A DNA stretch of 64,000 nucleotides. It comes from Aquiflexum lacus. GTDB taxonomy: Bacteria; Bacteroidota; Bacteroidia; Cytophagales; Cyclobacteriaceae. The position numbers were made by a program, and so were the translations under genes. The stretch spans positions 25,057 through 89,056 of the forward strand of contig NZ_JABFHF010000024.1 of assembly GCF_015476655.1 (NCBI RefSeq). Reading direction: 5' to 3'. The first letter of the stretch is position 1. Each line of letters starts with the position of its first letter. This document shows positions 43,061 to 51,832 of this stretch, in pieces. Below the pieces are notes generated by a model. That model had not been told where the DNA came from and did no database searches. It was given only the letters and a program-made list of their open reading frames with translations.

Positions 43061-45127
43061 TCACCTATAAGAATCAGCCGCAACTTGAATGAAAGCTTTG
43101 ATTTTTTCCACATCTTCGCTTGTTAATCTTCCCTTGAAATTTGGCATTCCTCTACTCGTCAAAGGGCCTTCAAGTAAATAAGTTTGTAGGTTCTGAATGA
43201 CTTCAGGTCGGGAATAACCCAAATTTGGCAAAACGCCACCTTGAGTCGCTCCTGGCATGCCATGGCAGAGGGTACAATAATTCAGGTATAATTTTAAACC
43301 ATGTTGGATTTCTTCAGGCCCTGAAATGGAATAACTTACTCCGGTCAGCAATTTTTTAGGTTCCGGTTCTTCAAAAACCGGCATCGAAGCATTTCCTCCT
43401 AATTTAAAAGTATAAACTTTACCTGTTGTCTGGGCACTTGAAAATCTAATATCCAAACCGGCATTTCCGCCCCAACCTGCCGCTATGCTGACGTATTGTT
43501 CACCATCAAGTTCATAGGTGATTGGAGCGGCAATAACTCCCGTACCAGTTGGCGATTCCCAGAGTTTTTTCCCCGTTTTGGCATTATACCCTATAAATCT
43601 TCCATCCGAAGTTCCCTGAAAAACAAGATTTCCTGCTGTGCTCAACACCCCTCCATTTGATGGTGCGATATGTTCTACTGCCCAAACCTGTTTTTGGGCA
43701 ATCGGATCCCAGGCAATGAGGCGACCAAAATGAGGGAATTCCCTTTCCCCTGGACCATCTGTAAATCCGGTATTCCATCCATTTCCCTTGCCAAAAGCCA
43801 TGGATTGGCTTGGGTCATTAAATTTGTAATCGGTCTCTTCCAACATGATGAAAGCATAGTTTTGGGCAGGAATATAGACCAAGCCTGTCTCGGAACTGAA
43901 AGACATGGGGTGCCAGTTATGTGCTCCAAAAGGACCGGGAACAGCTTCATAAGGATCGCCATTGTAACTGGCTTTGGGATTTTCAACCGGCCTTCCTGTT
44001 TCGTAGTCTATATGGGAGGCCCAATTGATCGGAACAAAGGGTTCACCTGAAATAAATTTTCCATTGATCCTATCTATCACATAGAAAAATCCATTTTTAG
44101 GTGCCTGCATGATCACCTTTCTTTGGACACCTTTGATTTCGAGATCAGCTAAAATAAGTTGTTGAGTAGCTGTATAATCCCAATTGTCACAGGGAGTCGT
44201 CTGATAGTGCCAGACATATTCACCGTTGTCGGGATTGAGGGCGACGATGGATGAAAGGTATAAATTATCGCCTCCATCAGGACTTCGGTGCTTTCTGTTC
44301 CATGGCGAGCCGTTACCTGTTCCGACATACATCAGATTGAGTTCAGGATCATAAGCCATGGCATCCCACATGGTGCCGCCGCCACCTGCTTCCCAATAAT
44401 TGCCTGTCCAGGTTTTGGAAGCTTCTTCTAAGGCTTTGGATTCAAAAGGCAATGCCGGATTGCCTGGAACAGAATATAATCTCCAAACCTGCTTACCCGT
44501 CTCGGCATCATAGGCTGAAATATATCCTCTCACCCCAAATTCTGCACCACCGTTTCCAATGATTACATTTCCTTTGATGACCCGAGGCGCCCCGGTGATG
44601 GTATAAGGAACCGATTGGTCCACCGTCAGGGTTTCCCAAATTTTTTCACCTGTTTTGGCGTCTATGGCCACTAATCTGCCATCCAATGAGGCAACAAAAA
44701 CCTTTCCTTGGTAGAGCGCTGCACCCCTGTTGACCACATCACAGCAAGCCTTTTCCGCATATTCTTTGGGGACTTTCGGATCGTATTCCCAAAGCTTTTC
44801 ACCTGTGCGGGCATCCAATGCATACAGGATACTCCAAGGCCCGGTCACATACATGATACCATTGCTGACAAGTGGCGTAGCTTCTATTCCTCTGACCGCA
44901 TCCATGTCAAAATACCAGGCCAATCCCAATTCTTTGACATTTTGATCACTGATTTGATGGAGTTTACTGAAACGGGTTTCACTATAATTAGAGCCATAAG
45001 TCAACCATTCGGTAGCATTGCTTGCAGCATTCAATAAGGCGTCTTCTGTAACAAGTTTTTCCTTTTTTGCTGAGGTGCAGGCAAAGGCAATAAAACCAAT
45101 GACTGTTATAAAAATCCCTTTATTCAT
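43061..45127 (-). CDS. PQQ-dependent alcohol dehydrogenase with C-terminal cytochrome c (quinohemoprotein, lipoprotein)
   Basis: The protein has 688 residues. The lipoprotein signal ends IAFAC (Cys17). The eight-bladed propeller shows ALDARTGEKLWEYD, AIDAKTGEKIWET, AYDAETGKQVWRLY and ALNPDNGEYVWHYQ. Vicinal Cys128-Cys129 (EKACCDVVNRG) forms the disulfide ring typical of this class, and QTTPCDNWDYTATQQ surrounds the catalytic Asp. The C-terminal heme domain has CTLCH (618-622) with GMPNF as probable Met ligand. Unlike the enzyme at 23185, here the heme domain is at the C-terminus. It oxidises alcohols in the periplasm. PQQ must come from elsewhere. Confidence 0.93.
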   Translation of the reverse strand: MNKGIFITVIGFIAFACTSAKKEKLVTEDALLNAASNATEWLTYGSNYSETRFSKLHQISDQNVKELGLAWYFDMDAVRGIEATPLVSNGIMYVTGPWSILYALDARTGEKLWEYDPKVPKEYAEKACCDVVNRGAALYQGKVFVASLDGRLVAIDAKTGEKIWETLTVDQSVPYTITGAPRVIKGNVIIGNGGAEFGVRGYISAYDAETGKQVWRLYSVPGNPALPFESKALEEASKTWTGNYWEAGGGGTMWDAMAYDPELNLMYVGTGNGSPWNRKHRSPDGGDNLYLSSIVALNPDNGEYVWHYQTTPCDNWDYTATQQLILADLEIKGVQRKVIMQAPKNGFFYVIDRINGKFISGEPFVPINWASHIDYETGRPVENPKASYNGDPYEAVPGPFGAHNWHPMSFSSETGLVYIPAQNYAFIMLEETDYKFNDPSQSMAFGKGNGWNTGFTDGPGEREFPHFGRLIAWDPIAQKQVWAVEHIAPSNGGVLSTAGNLVFQGTSDGRFIGYNAKTGKKLWESPTGTGVIAAPITYELDGEQYVSIAAGWGGNAGLDIRFSSAQTTGKVYTFKLGGNASMPVFEEPEPKKLLTGVSYSISGPEEIQHGLKLYLNYCTLCHGMPGATQGGVLPNLGYSRPEVIQNLQTYLLEGPLTSRGMPNFKGRLTSEDVEKIKAFIQVAADSYR

Positions 45128-45192
45128 ATATTTCTTGTTTTGTGGTTATACCCTTTCTTGCCAGTATCCTATAATTCTATTCAAACAGGACG

Positions 45193-45213
45193 CCTGCCTG
45201 TCCGGTAGGCAGG
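45193..45213. repeat. Short dispersed palindrome
   Basis: CCTGCCT and AGGCAGG pair around GTCCGGT. It lies about 65 bp upstream of the start of the PQQ dehydrogenase gene. Confidence 0.6.
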
Positions 45214-45492
45214 GGAGACCGAAGACCGATTTCCCAGCAATTTCGGTACTATACCAAGATTCATTTTGAGTTACCGGTGTACTGGCAGAATTGCGTATAT
45301 CCATATATGGTTTTACTTATTTTCTGGATTAATTTCCAAATATCGATGGTTTGCATGATTTTAGTTTATAAGGATTGTTGGTTTTTCACCTACAGTTAAT
45401 TTTGATTTGATAATAATGGTCTTGCCAAAAAATTTGGGAAACGCTTCTATTCTCTTAATATTAAAAAATAATTGATTACAAATCACCTGTTT

Positions 45493-45544
45493 AGGACGAA
45501 TTGCATGAATTTCTTCCCCAATAAGGGGTTTTATTGTCCGAAGG
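45493..45544 (+). promoter_or_regulatory. 21-bp-phased triple repeat, copy D
   Basis: AGGACGAA at 45493-45500, CCCCAATA at 45516-45523 and TCCGAAGG at 45537-45544. The spacing equals that of the copies at 56508, 59903 and 60306. It lies upstream of the HigB/HigA remnant on the same strand and 366 bp from the start of the PQQ dehydrogenase on the other. Confidence 0.6.
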
Positions 45545-45641
45545 AGGTTTTGGGATGAGAGGGGAATTCAATTTGATTTGGGATATTTGTTGAGGTTGTA
45601 TTTTGGCCAGCCCGGTTTTTTAAAGGCAATTTTTCACCTGA

Positions 45642-45782
45642 CAAACCCATATCCCAAAATGGGATAAATGGATTCTTTCTCTTAGATTGGTAGTTGCAAT
45701 TGATTATGAATTTCAGGTGATTTTCATAAGATTCATTGGAACACACAAGCAATACGATAGGATTGACGCGAAAACAATTTGA
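45642..45782 (+). pseudogene. higB: HigB toxin relic (C-terminal part only)
   Basis: After an in-frame TGA at 45639-45641 the frame reads to TGA 45780-45782. Its last 33 codons, RLVVAIDYEFQVIFIRFIG then THKQYDRIDAKTI, match the C-terminus of HigB mRNA interferases of the HigB_toxin type (pattern RL-AI-Y--QIVFIKFIGTH-EYD-IDA-T). The N-terminal two thirds, about 60-65 residues, are not recognisable and contain stops. The final TGA overlaps the ATG of the antitoxin gene (TGATG), preserving the original coupling. Confidence 0.8.
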
Positions 45783-46135
45783 TGATGAACATACGACCAG
45801 TAAAAACAGAAGAAGATTACCATAATGCCATTAGCAGGATTGAAGCCTTGTGGGGTGCAAAAAAAGATACCCCTGAAGGTGATGAGTTAGACTTATTGGT
45901 GACCCTGGTGGAATCTTACGAAATGAAACATTATCCCATTGCGCCACCTGATCCAATTGATGCGATTAAATTTCGCATGGAGCAAATGGGATTGACAAGT
46001 GCTGATATGGAAAAATACCTTGGCAGCCAAAGTCGGGTAAGTGAAGTGCTGAATAGGAAAAGAGGACTATCTTTGGGTATGATAAAATCACTTTATAAAG
46101 GATTGAAGATACCGGCAGAAATTTTATTGGCATGA
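45782..46135 (+). CDS. higA: Antitoxin of a HigB/HigA system (XRE-type HTH)
   Basis: The protein has 117 residues from the ATG at 45782, which overlaps the stop of the HigB relic. MNIRPVKTEEDYHNAISRIEALWGAKKDTPEGDELDLLVTLVE is the N-terminal toxin-binding region of COG5499-type antitoxins; the HTH is MGLTSADMEKYLGSQSRVSEVLNRKRGLSL. The toxin partner is degraded, so this antitoxin is probably free-standing and may act only as a regulator. Confidence 0.85.
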   Translation: MMNIRPVKTEEDYHNAISRIEALWGAKKDTPEGDELDLLVTLVESYEMKHYPIAPPDPIDAIKFRMEQMGLTSADMEKYLGSQSRVSEVLNRKRGLSLGMIKSLYKGLKIPAEILLA

Positions 46136-46143
46136 TTGAATAA

Positions 46144-46314
46144 AAACGAAAGCAATTTAATCCGGAAGACAAGACCATTGAATTTCCTAATCAGAAAGGC
46201 ATTAGGTATAGGAAACTGTTCCAAAAATACTTTCCTCTGTCCTTGATGGAAAATTGGGTGCTGGGGACATATTCGATCGTAAAGAATACTGCTATAAATC
46301 CGATTGCAATGTAA
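46144..46314 (+). other. Possible coding relic
   Basis: A 56-codon open stretch without a start codon (KRKQFNPEDKTIEFPNQ ... YSIVKNTAINPIAM, then TAA) has protein-like composition. It directly follows the antitoxin gene. I do not recognise the family. It may be the remains of a gene or chance. Confidence 0.25.
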
Positions 46315-46370
46315 TTGATGACAATACGAGGTATTCAAGCGTTTCCATAATTTCTAACAGTATCTAAGTT

Positions 46371-47699
46371 TCAATGAATTTCAATAATTTTTTCAGATAA
46401 GCCCTTATCAAGTAACAACACCGTACGCAGCATGATATCTGCACCGTTTGCCATTTCCTTTGGGGTGGAATATTCTTTGGGATTGTGGCTGATGCCATCC
46501 TTGCTCGGAATAAAAACAAGACCGATGGGCCCCAATTTACCCATTTCCTGCACGTCATGACCGGCACCACTCTGCATTTTAATATAGGAAATCCCCAAGG
46601 ATTCAGCAGCTTGAATCATTTTGTCCTGGATTTCTTTGCTGGCCATTGTTGGTGTGGAGGCCAAATTAAGGTTCTCGAATAAAATTTCTGTATTGGTTTC
46701 TGCGGCAATTTGTTCAGCACGTTTTTCAATATCCAAAAACATATTCCTGATCTTTTCTTTGGAAAGGTCCCGTAACTCAAGGCTCATTTCTACCCTTCCC
46801 GGAATGATATTGGGAGCTCCAGATGGAACAAAAATTTTACCTACATTTCCAACTTGTGCCCCTTCGTAGCTATTGACCACTTCGTTGACTGTCAAAACCA
46901 ATTTGGAAGCAGCTATCAAGGCATCCTGTCGATCATTCATAGGCGTACTTCCCGCATGGTTCGACATGCCAATGACAGTAACGTCCCAATTATCTATCCC
47001 CACAATACCTTCGACAATAGCCACATCTATCCCATGGCTTTCCAATACTTTGCTCTGCTCAATATGAATTTCAAGGAATGCCGCCAAGTCCCCTTTTTTT
47101 CGAACTACTTCATCCAACTTCTCCGGATCGCCTCCTATGGCCCGGATACCTTCCTCAAGGGTCAAACCACTTGCACTCTTTTGTAATAAGGCTTCTTTTT
47201 TAAGGTTTCCGGTCAATGCCCGACTCCCTACCAATCCACCTTCTTCGTTTTGAAAAATAATCACTTCCAGAGGGTGCTCAGTGATGATCTTATTTTCATT
47301 CAGAACTTCGATGATTTCAAGGGCCGTGAAAGAACCAAGAGTCCCATCATAATTACCTCCATTGGGTACCATGTCGATATGGGAACCAAAGGCTATTGGC
47401 TTTTTGGAAGGGTCTTTTCCTGCTCTTCTGCCAATGATATTGCCGGCATAATCAATATGTACCTCAAGGCCTGCTTTTTTCATCAGGTCCATAAAGTAAT
47501 CACGGCCTTCTATGTCACCTTGGCTGTAGGCTACCCGATAAGGCTGCCCTTGTTCATTTATTCCGAATTTGGCAAACTCCTTAATCCGTTGCTCGATGCG
47601 TTTTTCATTTACCCTGATTGGGTCGGTAGAAAAACTGACCTGCGCAAAAACAGAACTGATAAACAGCAAAAAGGAAATTAATAGGATTAGTGATTTCAT
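46371..47699 (-). CDS. Exported M20-family amidohydrolase (N-carbamoyl amino acid hydrolase type)
   Basis: The protein has 442 residues with a signal peptide ending SSVFAQ. Metal ligands and base: His107 (FGSHIDMVPNGG), Asp118 (NYDGTLG), Glu152/153 (FQNEEGG), His in FLEIHIEQ and the terminal His in SGAGHDVQEM. The dimerisation domain carries SNHAGSTPMNDRQDAL. The pattern is that of allantoate amidohydrolase, beta-ureidopropionase and L-carbamoylase enzymes, which cleave N-carbamoyl groups. The signal peptide is unusual since relatives in purine breakdown act in the cytoplasm. Confidence 0.9.
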   Translation of the reverse strand: MKSLILLISFLLFISSVFAQVSFSTDPIRVNEKRIEQRIKEFAKFGINEQGQPYRVAYSQGDIEGRDYFMDLMKKAGLEVHIDYAGNIIGRRAGKDPSKKPIAFGSHIDMVPNGGNYDGTLGSFTALEIIEVLNENKIITEHPLEVIIFQNEEGGLVGSRALTGNLKKEALLQKSASGLTLEEGIRAIGGDPEKLDEVVRKKGDLAAFLEIHIEQSKVLESHGIDVAIVEGIVGIDNWDVTVIGMSNHAGSTPMNDRQDALIAASKLVLTVNEVVNSYEGAQVGNVGKIFVPSGAPNIIPGRVEMSLELRDLSKEKIRNMFLDIEKRAEQIAAETNTEILFENLNLASTPTMASKEIQDKMIQAAESLGISYIKMQSGAGHDVQEMGKLGPIGLVFIPSKDGISHNPKEYSTPKEMANGADIMLRTVLLLDKGLSEKIIEIH

Positions 47700-47784
47700 A
47701 CTTTTGAGTACAATTTTTTTAGTAAAGGTTTCTGATAATTATCCTATGGTTAGAAATTGATTTAGATCTTACTTTTTAATAATG

Positions 47785-50700
47785 CTACTTTTTCAGAATT
47801 ATTTGGATATCCCTCGAGATAAGGTATTGATTGAATTCAGGGATTTCTTCTTCCATCAATCTTTTGAACTGAATCTGAATGTCATCAAGTTGCTTTCTGA
47901 ATAAGTCATAAACTTCCATTTGTTGGTTGGTGGGTTTAAAATCCGCCCCAAAGCCTCCAATATCGCTGGCTAGTGCACTGATCCTACCATAGAGCTTCAT
48001 TGGGTTACGAAAGGCGTCTTCCCTTGCACCGGTAAGGTTAATATCAAATAAACTTCCTTCCAATTCTTTAATTTTATCTTCAAGTTCCTTTGCCTTTATA
48101 GCTACTTGTTCATCTTGGTTCAGAAGGATCAGTTCAGAAAGTTCATTCCGAATGATTTCAATCTCATTGATTGTAACTACTACCTCGTTCATCGCCTCAT
48201 TCAGTCCCAGAGAAAATTCAACTTGTTTTTGGATATCTTCCAAAGTCCCAACTGTATTGGGATCCTTGACAACCTTACCTACATGAGTGACAGTTTGCCC
48301 GTCAACTGTTATTCTGATTTCATAATCCCCAGGAATTACCCGAGGACCAAATTGTCCGCGATAAAGATCCAAATCCCAGGTTACCAGTGGTCTGAATTCT
48401 CTTCCTTCTAATTTTACCCAGGGTTTATCAGGAGGAGCAACCAATATTTTTGGTCGTAGGGTAGGTTCATGACGCAAATCCCACCAAACCCTGTTTACCC
48501 CGGCATTTTTATTTCCACTTAGTGTTCTGATTAGTTCACCCTCCAGATTGAAGATTTCTATTTTGACCTCCTTGGCAGAATTTTTCAAATAATAATTGAT
48601 ATCCATGCCATAAGGAGGATTTGATCCTGTGGTCATCGTACGACCTTCAGTTTTGATTCCTTGAATTTCCTGAAACCTGTATGCAGTTCGCTGATTGAAA
48701 AGATGAATCTCTTTGGCCAAAATATCCTCTCTTAATTCTTGAAGTGATCCTACATTATCCAAAATATAGAATCCCCTTCCATATGTGCCGATAACCATGT
48801 CATTGAACTCCTCTTGTATAGTCAGCCAGTAAATTGGTGCTGGAGGGAGGTTGTTTCTTAGCCTAAACCAGGTTTCTCCATCATTAATTGAAATGTACAA
48901 ACCTTTATCGGTGCCTACATAAAGCATATCTTTTACCTTTGGATCCTCTCTGGCAACATGGACGAAGCTGGATTCGGAGTGCTCTATTCCATTACTTATT
49001 TTTATCCAAGTTTTCCCATAATCAGAAGTTTTAAACACATAAGGGTCAAAATCCCCAAGCTGATGTGCATCGACCGTAACGTAAGCGGTTCCTGCTTGAT
49101 GCCGGGAAGGTTCTATGCTCGAAATTGTCCCCAGATCAGGTTTACCAGGTATATTTTCTGTAACATTTGTCCAAGTTTGACCTCCATCTCTGGTAAGCTG
49201 AACCAAACCATCATTGCTTCCAGTCCAAATGAGTCCTTCTTCCAATTGGGATTCTGCAATGGCAAAAAGTACGGAGGCATCAAAGGTCATGAGGTTATCT
49301 GTGGCAATTCCACCTGAAGATTGCTGGTGCGCCTTGTCGTTTCGGGTAAGGTCTGGGCTAATGATTTTCCAGCTTTGTCCATAATCCTCTGTCATATGCA
49401 CAAATTGACTTCCCACATAAACACGTTTGTGGTTATGTGGACTGATAAAAATCGGAAAAGACCAATGCCATCTATAACGCATGTCTTTTGGAGCCCAACC
49501 GTAACCCGCTTCCGGCCAAACCCGTACATCCCGTGCATGTCCGGTACGAAGGTCATACACCTGGAGACCTCCATCATAACATCCAGACCAAACTATGTGG
49601 TTGTCCACTGGATCCGGAATGGCCCACCCACTCTCACAACCTCCTACCGCATGCCAAAGCCCCAAAGGAATGCTTCCTTGACGGCTATTGCTCGGGCCAC
49701 GATATGAATAACCGTCCTGGCGGTTTCCATATACATTGTATGGAATCTGATTGTCGGTCCACACATGGTACATTTGGGCATTGGGAAACACATGCTGGCG
49801 ATAGGTTTTTTGCCTGTTCCAGCTTACTCCCAGTCCACCATCGTGGGCTACCATGATTCTGTCAGGATTTATTGGATCAACCCAGATGTCGTGATTGTCC
49901 CCTCCAGCCCTGTACCCCGCAGAGGCAAGTGTCTTACCACCATCTTTAGAAGTACTGAATTTAACAGAAGCAAAATACACTTCATCGGGGTCATCGGTAG
50001 AAACCCGTAATTTGGTATAATAGGGTGCTCTCTCATTGATGTCATGGTTGATCATGGTAAGTTCCCACGAATCTCCTCCATCTTCGGATTTCCAAAGTTG
50101 CGGACTGTCCATTTCAAACAATGCATAAACCACCTTGGGGTTGCTATGGGCGACTGCTACCGAAGTTTTGCCCACTGGATTAGCTTTTCCTCCGGGTAAT
50201 CCCCTATCTTTCAACGCTTCCCAAGTAGCTCCACCGTCCTTACTGCGGTAGATTCCACCTCCTGCTCCACCACTGTTTAACCCCCATGTTTTGATATCTA
50301 TAGACCAAAAAGCAGCAAATAAAATATCCGGATTCTGAGGGTTCATTGCCAAATCAACTGCCCCGGTGTACTCATCCACAAAAAGCATATTGCTCCAGGT
50401 CTTTCCCCCATCGGTAGTTTTATACACTCCCCGGGATGTTTGAGGGCCATAAGTATGACCTAAAGCTGCAACATATACGATATCCGGATTTCTGGGATCC
50501 ACAACAATCTGCCCAATACGGGCCGTTTCTTCCAGCCCCATATGTTGGAAACTTTGCCCCGCATCAATGGATTTATAAATACCATTACCCATTGCATGAG
50601 CCGGACGGATCAGGAAGGTTTCTCCGGTACCTGCCCAAACCTGTTTGGGATCGGATGGTGCCAAAGCCAAAGCAGATACAGAAGATATATCCTGATCATC

Positions 50701-50940
50701 AAAAATGGATTGCCAGGTAGTACCCCCATCTTCCGTTTTGAAAAGACCACCTGATGCCATTCCCACGTACATAACCATGAGGTTGTTGGGTTCTCCGACA
50801 GCAGCAATGGTTCTATTGCCATCAGGACCTATAAACCTAAAATTAAGCTGATTAAAATGAGATGCATAATTTATCCCTTGTGCATAGCCGAGAAACGGGA
50901 AAAAGCATAAATAGAAAAGAAAATGCTTAAAATGATTCAT
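47785..50940 (-). CDS. Exported VPS10/sortilin-like BNR-propeller protein (paralog)
   Basis: The protein has 1051 residues with a signal peptide ending FLGYAQ. BNR/Asp-box repeats include GGLFKTEDGGTTWQSIFD, GIYKSIDAGQSFQHMG, GVYKTTDGGKTWSNML, GIYRSKDGGATWEAL, LWKSEDGGDSWELT and VFKTSDYGKTWIKI. The C-terminal part repeats the WWDLRHEP ... GDYEIRITVDG module and helical tail seen in the protein at 29909. The function is not established. Confidence 0.88.
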   Translation of the reverse strand: MNHFKHFLFYLCFFPFLGYAQGINYASHFNQLNFRFIGPDGNRTIAAVGEPNNLMVMYVGMASGGLFKTEDGGTTWQSIFDDQDISSVSALALAPSDPKQVWAGTGETFLIRPAHAMGNGIYKSIDAGQSFQHMGLEETARIGQIVVDPRNPDIVYVAALGHTYGPQTSRGVYKTTDGGKTWSNMLFVDEYTGAVDLAMNPQNPDILFAAFWSIDIKTWGLNSGGAGGGIYRSKDGGATWEALKDRGLPGGKANPVGKTSVAVAHSNPKVVYALFEMDSPQLWKSEDGGDSWELTMINHDINERAPYYTKLRVSTDDPDEVYFASVKFSTSKDGGKTLASAGYRAGGDNHDIWVDPINPDRIMVAHDGGLGVSWNRQKTYRQHVFPNAQMYHVWTDNQIPYNVYGNRQDGYSYRGPSNSRQGSIPLGLWHAVGGCESGWAIPDPVDNHIVWSGCYDGGLQVYDLRTGHARDVRVWPEAGYGWAPKDMRYRWHWSFPIFISPHNHKRVYVGSQFVHMTEDYGQSWKIISPDLTRNDKAHQQSSGGIATDNLMTFDASVLFAIAESQLEEGLIWTGSNDGLVQLTRDGGQTWTNVTENIPGKPDLGTISSIEPSRHQAGTAYVTVDAHQLGDFDPYVFKTSDYGKTWIKISNGIEHSESSFVHVAREDPKVKDMLYVGTDKGLYISINDGETWFRLRNNLPPAPIYWLTIQEEFNDMVIGTYGRGFYILDNVGSLQELREDILAKEIHLFNQRTAYRFQEIQGIKTEGRTMTTGSNPPYGMDINYYLKNSAKEVKIEIFNLEGELIRTLSGNKNAGVNRVWWDLRHEPTLRPKILVAPPDKPWVKLEGREFRPLVTWDLDLYRGQFGPRVIPGDYEIRITVDGQTVTHVGKVVKDPNTVGTLEDIQKQVEFSLGLNEAMNEVVVTINEIEIIRNELSELILLNQDEQVAIKAKELEDKIKELEGSLFDINLTGAREDAFRNPMKLYGRISALASDIGGFGADFKPTNQQMEVYDLFRKQLDDIQIQFKRLMEEEIPEFNQYLISRDIQIILKK

Positions 50941-51125
50941 TTTTGGAAATTTTCATTTGGTAAATTCTATTGTCATTAGGAGGTAATAGATCAACAGTCT
51001 AAAGATTGAATATACCCGAATTTGAATTAAAAAGAAATAACAAGCTTTAGACCTTTAATTAGTACAATTTTATGGGTATGAATTTTTTCAATTACTTCAA
51101 TTGATTGAAATCCATTTTCTCAAGA

Positions 51126-51623
51126 TTAGAAATAACTCAACCACCACTTGTCTTTATTATCCTGCTTATACCGGTCAAATCTTTTGCAAAGCGGATACAA
51201 TATTAAAATCACCAAACCTGCCAAAGCAATCATGCTGATCCCCAAAGACCAAATAACGCCAAACATAAACGTCCCAAAACCAATATCAAAAAACCATGCA
51301 AAGCATACTATGGTAAATTCAATGAAAATCAGCCAAATTCCTCTTTTTAAAAGAAATCCTGACAACTCCTTTTTTGTCTTTCGCTTACTGATCATAAAGG
51401 CAGACATTCCTGCTAGGAAACTGAAAGCAGGCGCACAGAAGTGGGTTACCCATCTGGTGAAGAAGATTGCCAAAGTCGTCCGAGTGGGATCTGCCGGATC
51501 AAATAAAAAAGCCGGGGCATGCACAAAATCCCGCACATGGTCCAATGCCATGATCAGCATCGCCAAGCCTTTGACAAGATCGATAGAGGAAATTCTTTGG
51601 TTGGGAATGAGGGTTGTGGTCAT
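51126..51623 (-). CDS. DUF1624 membrane protein with internal deletion
   Basis: The protein has 165 residues, while DUF1624 (heparan-alpha-glucosaminide N-acetyltransferase-like) proteins usually have about 370-400. The N-terminus is complete: RISSIDLVKGLAMLIMALDHVRDF, RWVTHFCAPAFSFLAGMSAFM and GVIWSLGISMIALAGL. This is then joined directly to the normal C-terminal end of the family, LYPLCKRFDRYKQDNKDKWWLSYF. The middle, about 200 residues with several membrane helices, is absent, with the frame kept. It could be a decayed gene or a small membrane protein; acyltransferase function is unlikely. Confidence 0.75.
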   Translation of the reverse strand: MTTTLIPNQRISSIDLVKGLAMLIMALDHVRDFVHAPAFLFDPADPTRTTLAIFFTRWVTHFCAPAFSFLAGMSAFMISKRKTKKELSGFLLKRGIWLIFIEFTIVCFAWFFDIGFGTFMFGVIWSLGISMIALAGLVILILYPLCKRFDRYKQDNKDKWWLSYF

Positions 51624-51832
51624 ATATCAATTGAAAAAATTAGAGTATCCCGAATAAAAAAAACCAGATTTGAATAGTAGAATCATCTAATAATAAAACT
51701 TTGAAGTATTTTGGGATAATTTCAACTGAGCGTCTTTGAGCCTTTGTTTCCGAATCAAACTTTAGGGCCACAAAGGCTCAAAGACACCAATTCTTGGTTG
51801 AAAAGAGTTTTTATACAAGTTTTATGAGAAAC

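Larger units (their letters stand above)
45128..45641. other. Intergenic region with palindrome and phased repeat
   Basis: No intact gene lies in this spacer between the PQQ dehydrogenase and the HigB relic. It contains the hairpin CCTGCCT-gtccggt-AGGCAGG at 45193-45213, a common dispersed palindrome of Bacteroidota, followed by GGGAGACCGAAGACCGA (repeat family of 21181), and copy D of the 21-bp-phased triple repeat at 45493. Confidence 0.6.

Noticed and set aside
45531..45752. Minus-strand open frame over the HigB relic
   Set aside because: The plus strand carries recognisable HigB sequence in this stretch; the minus frame has no features.
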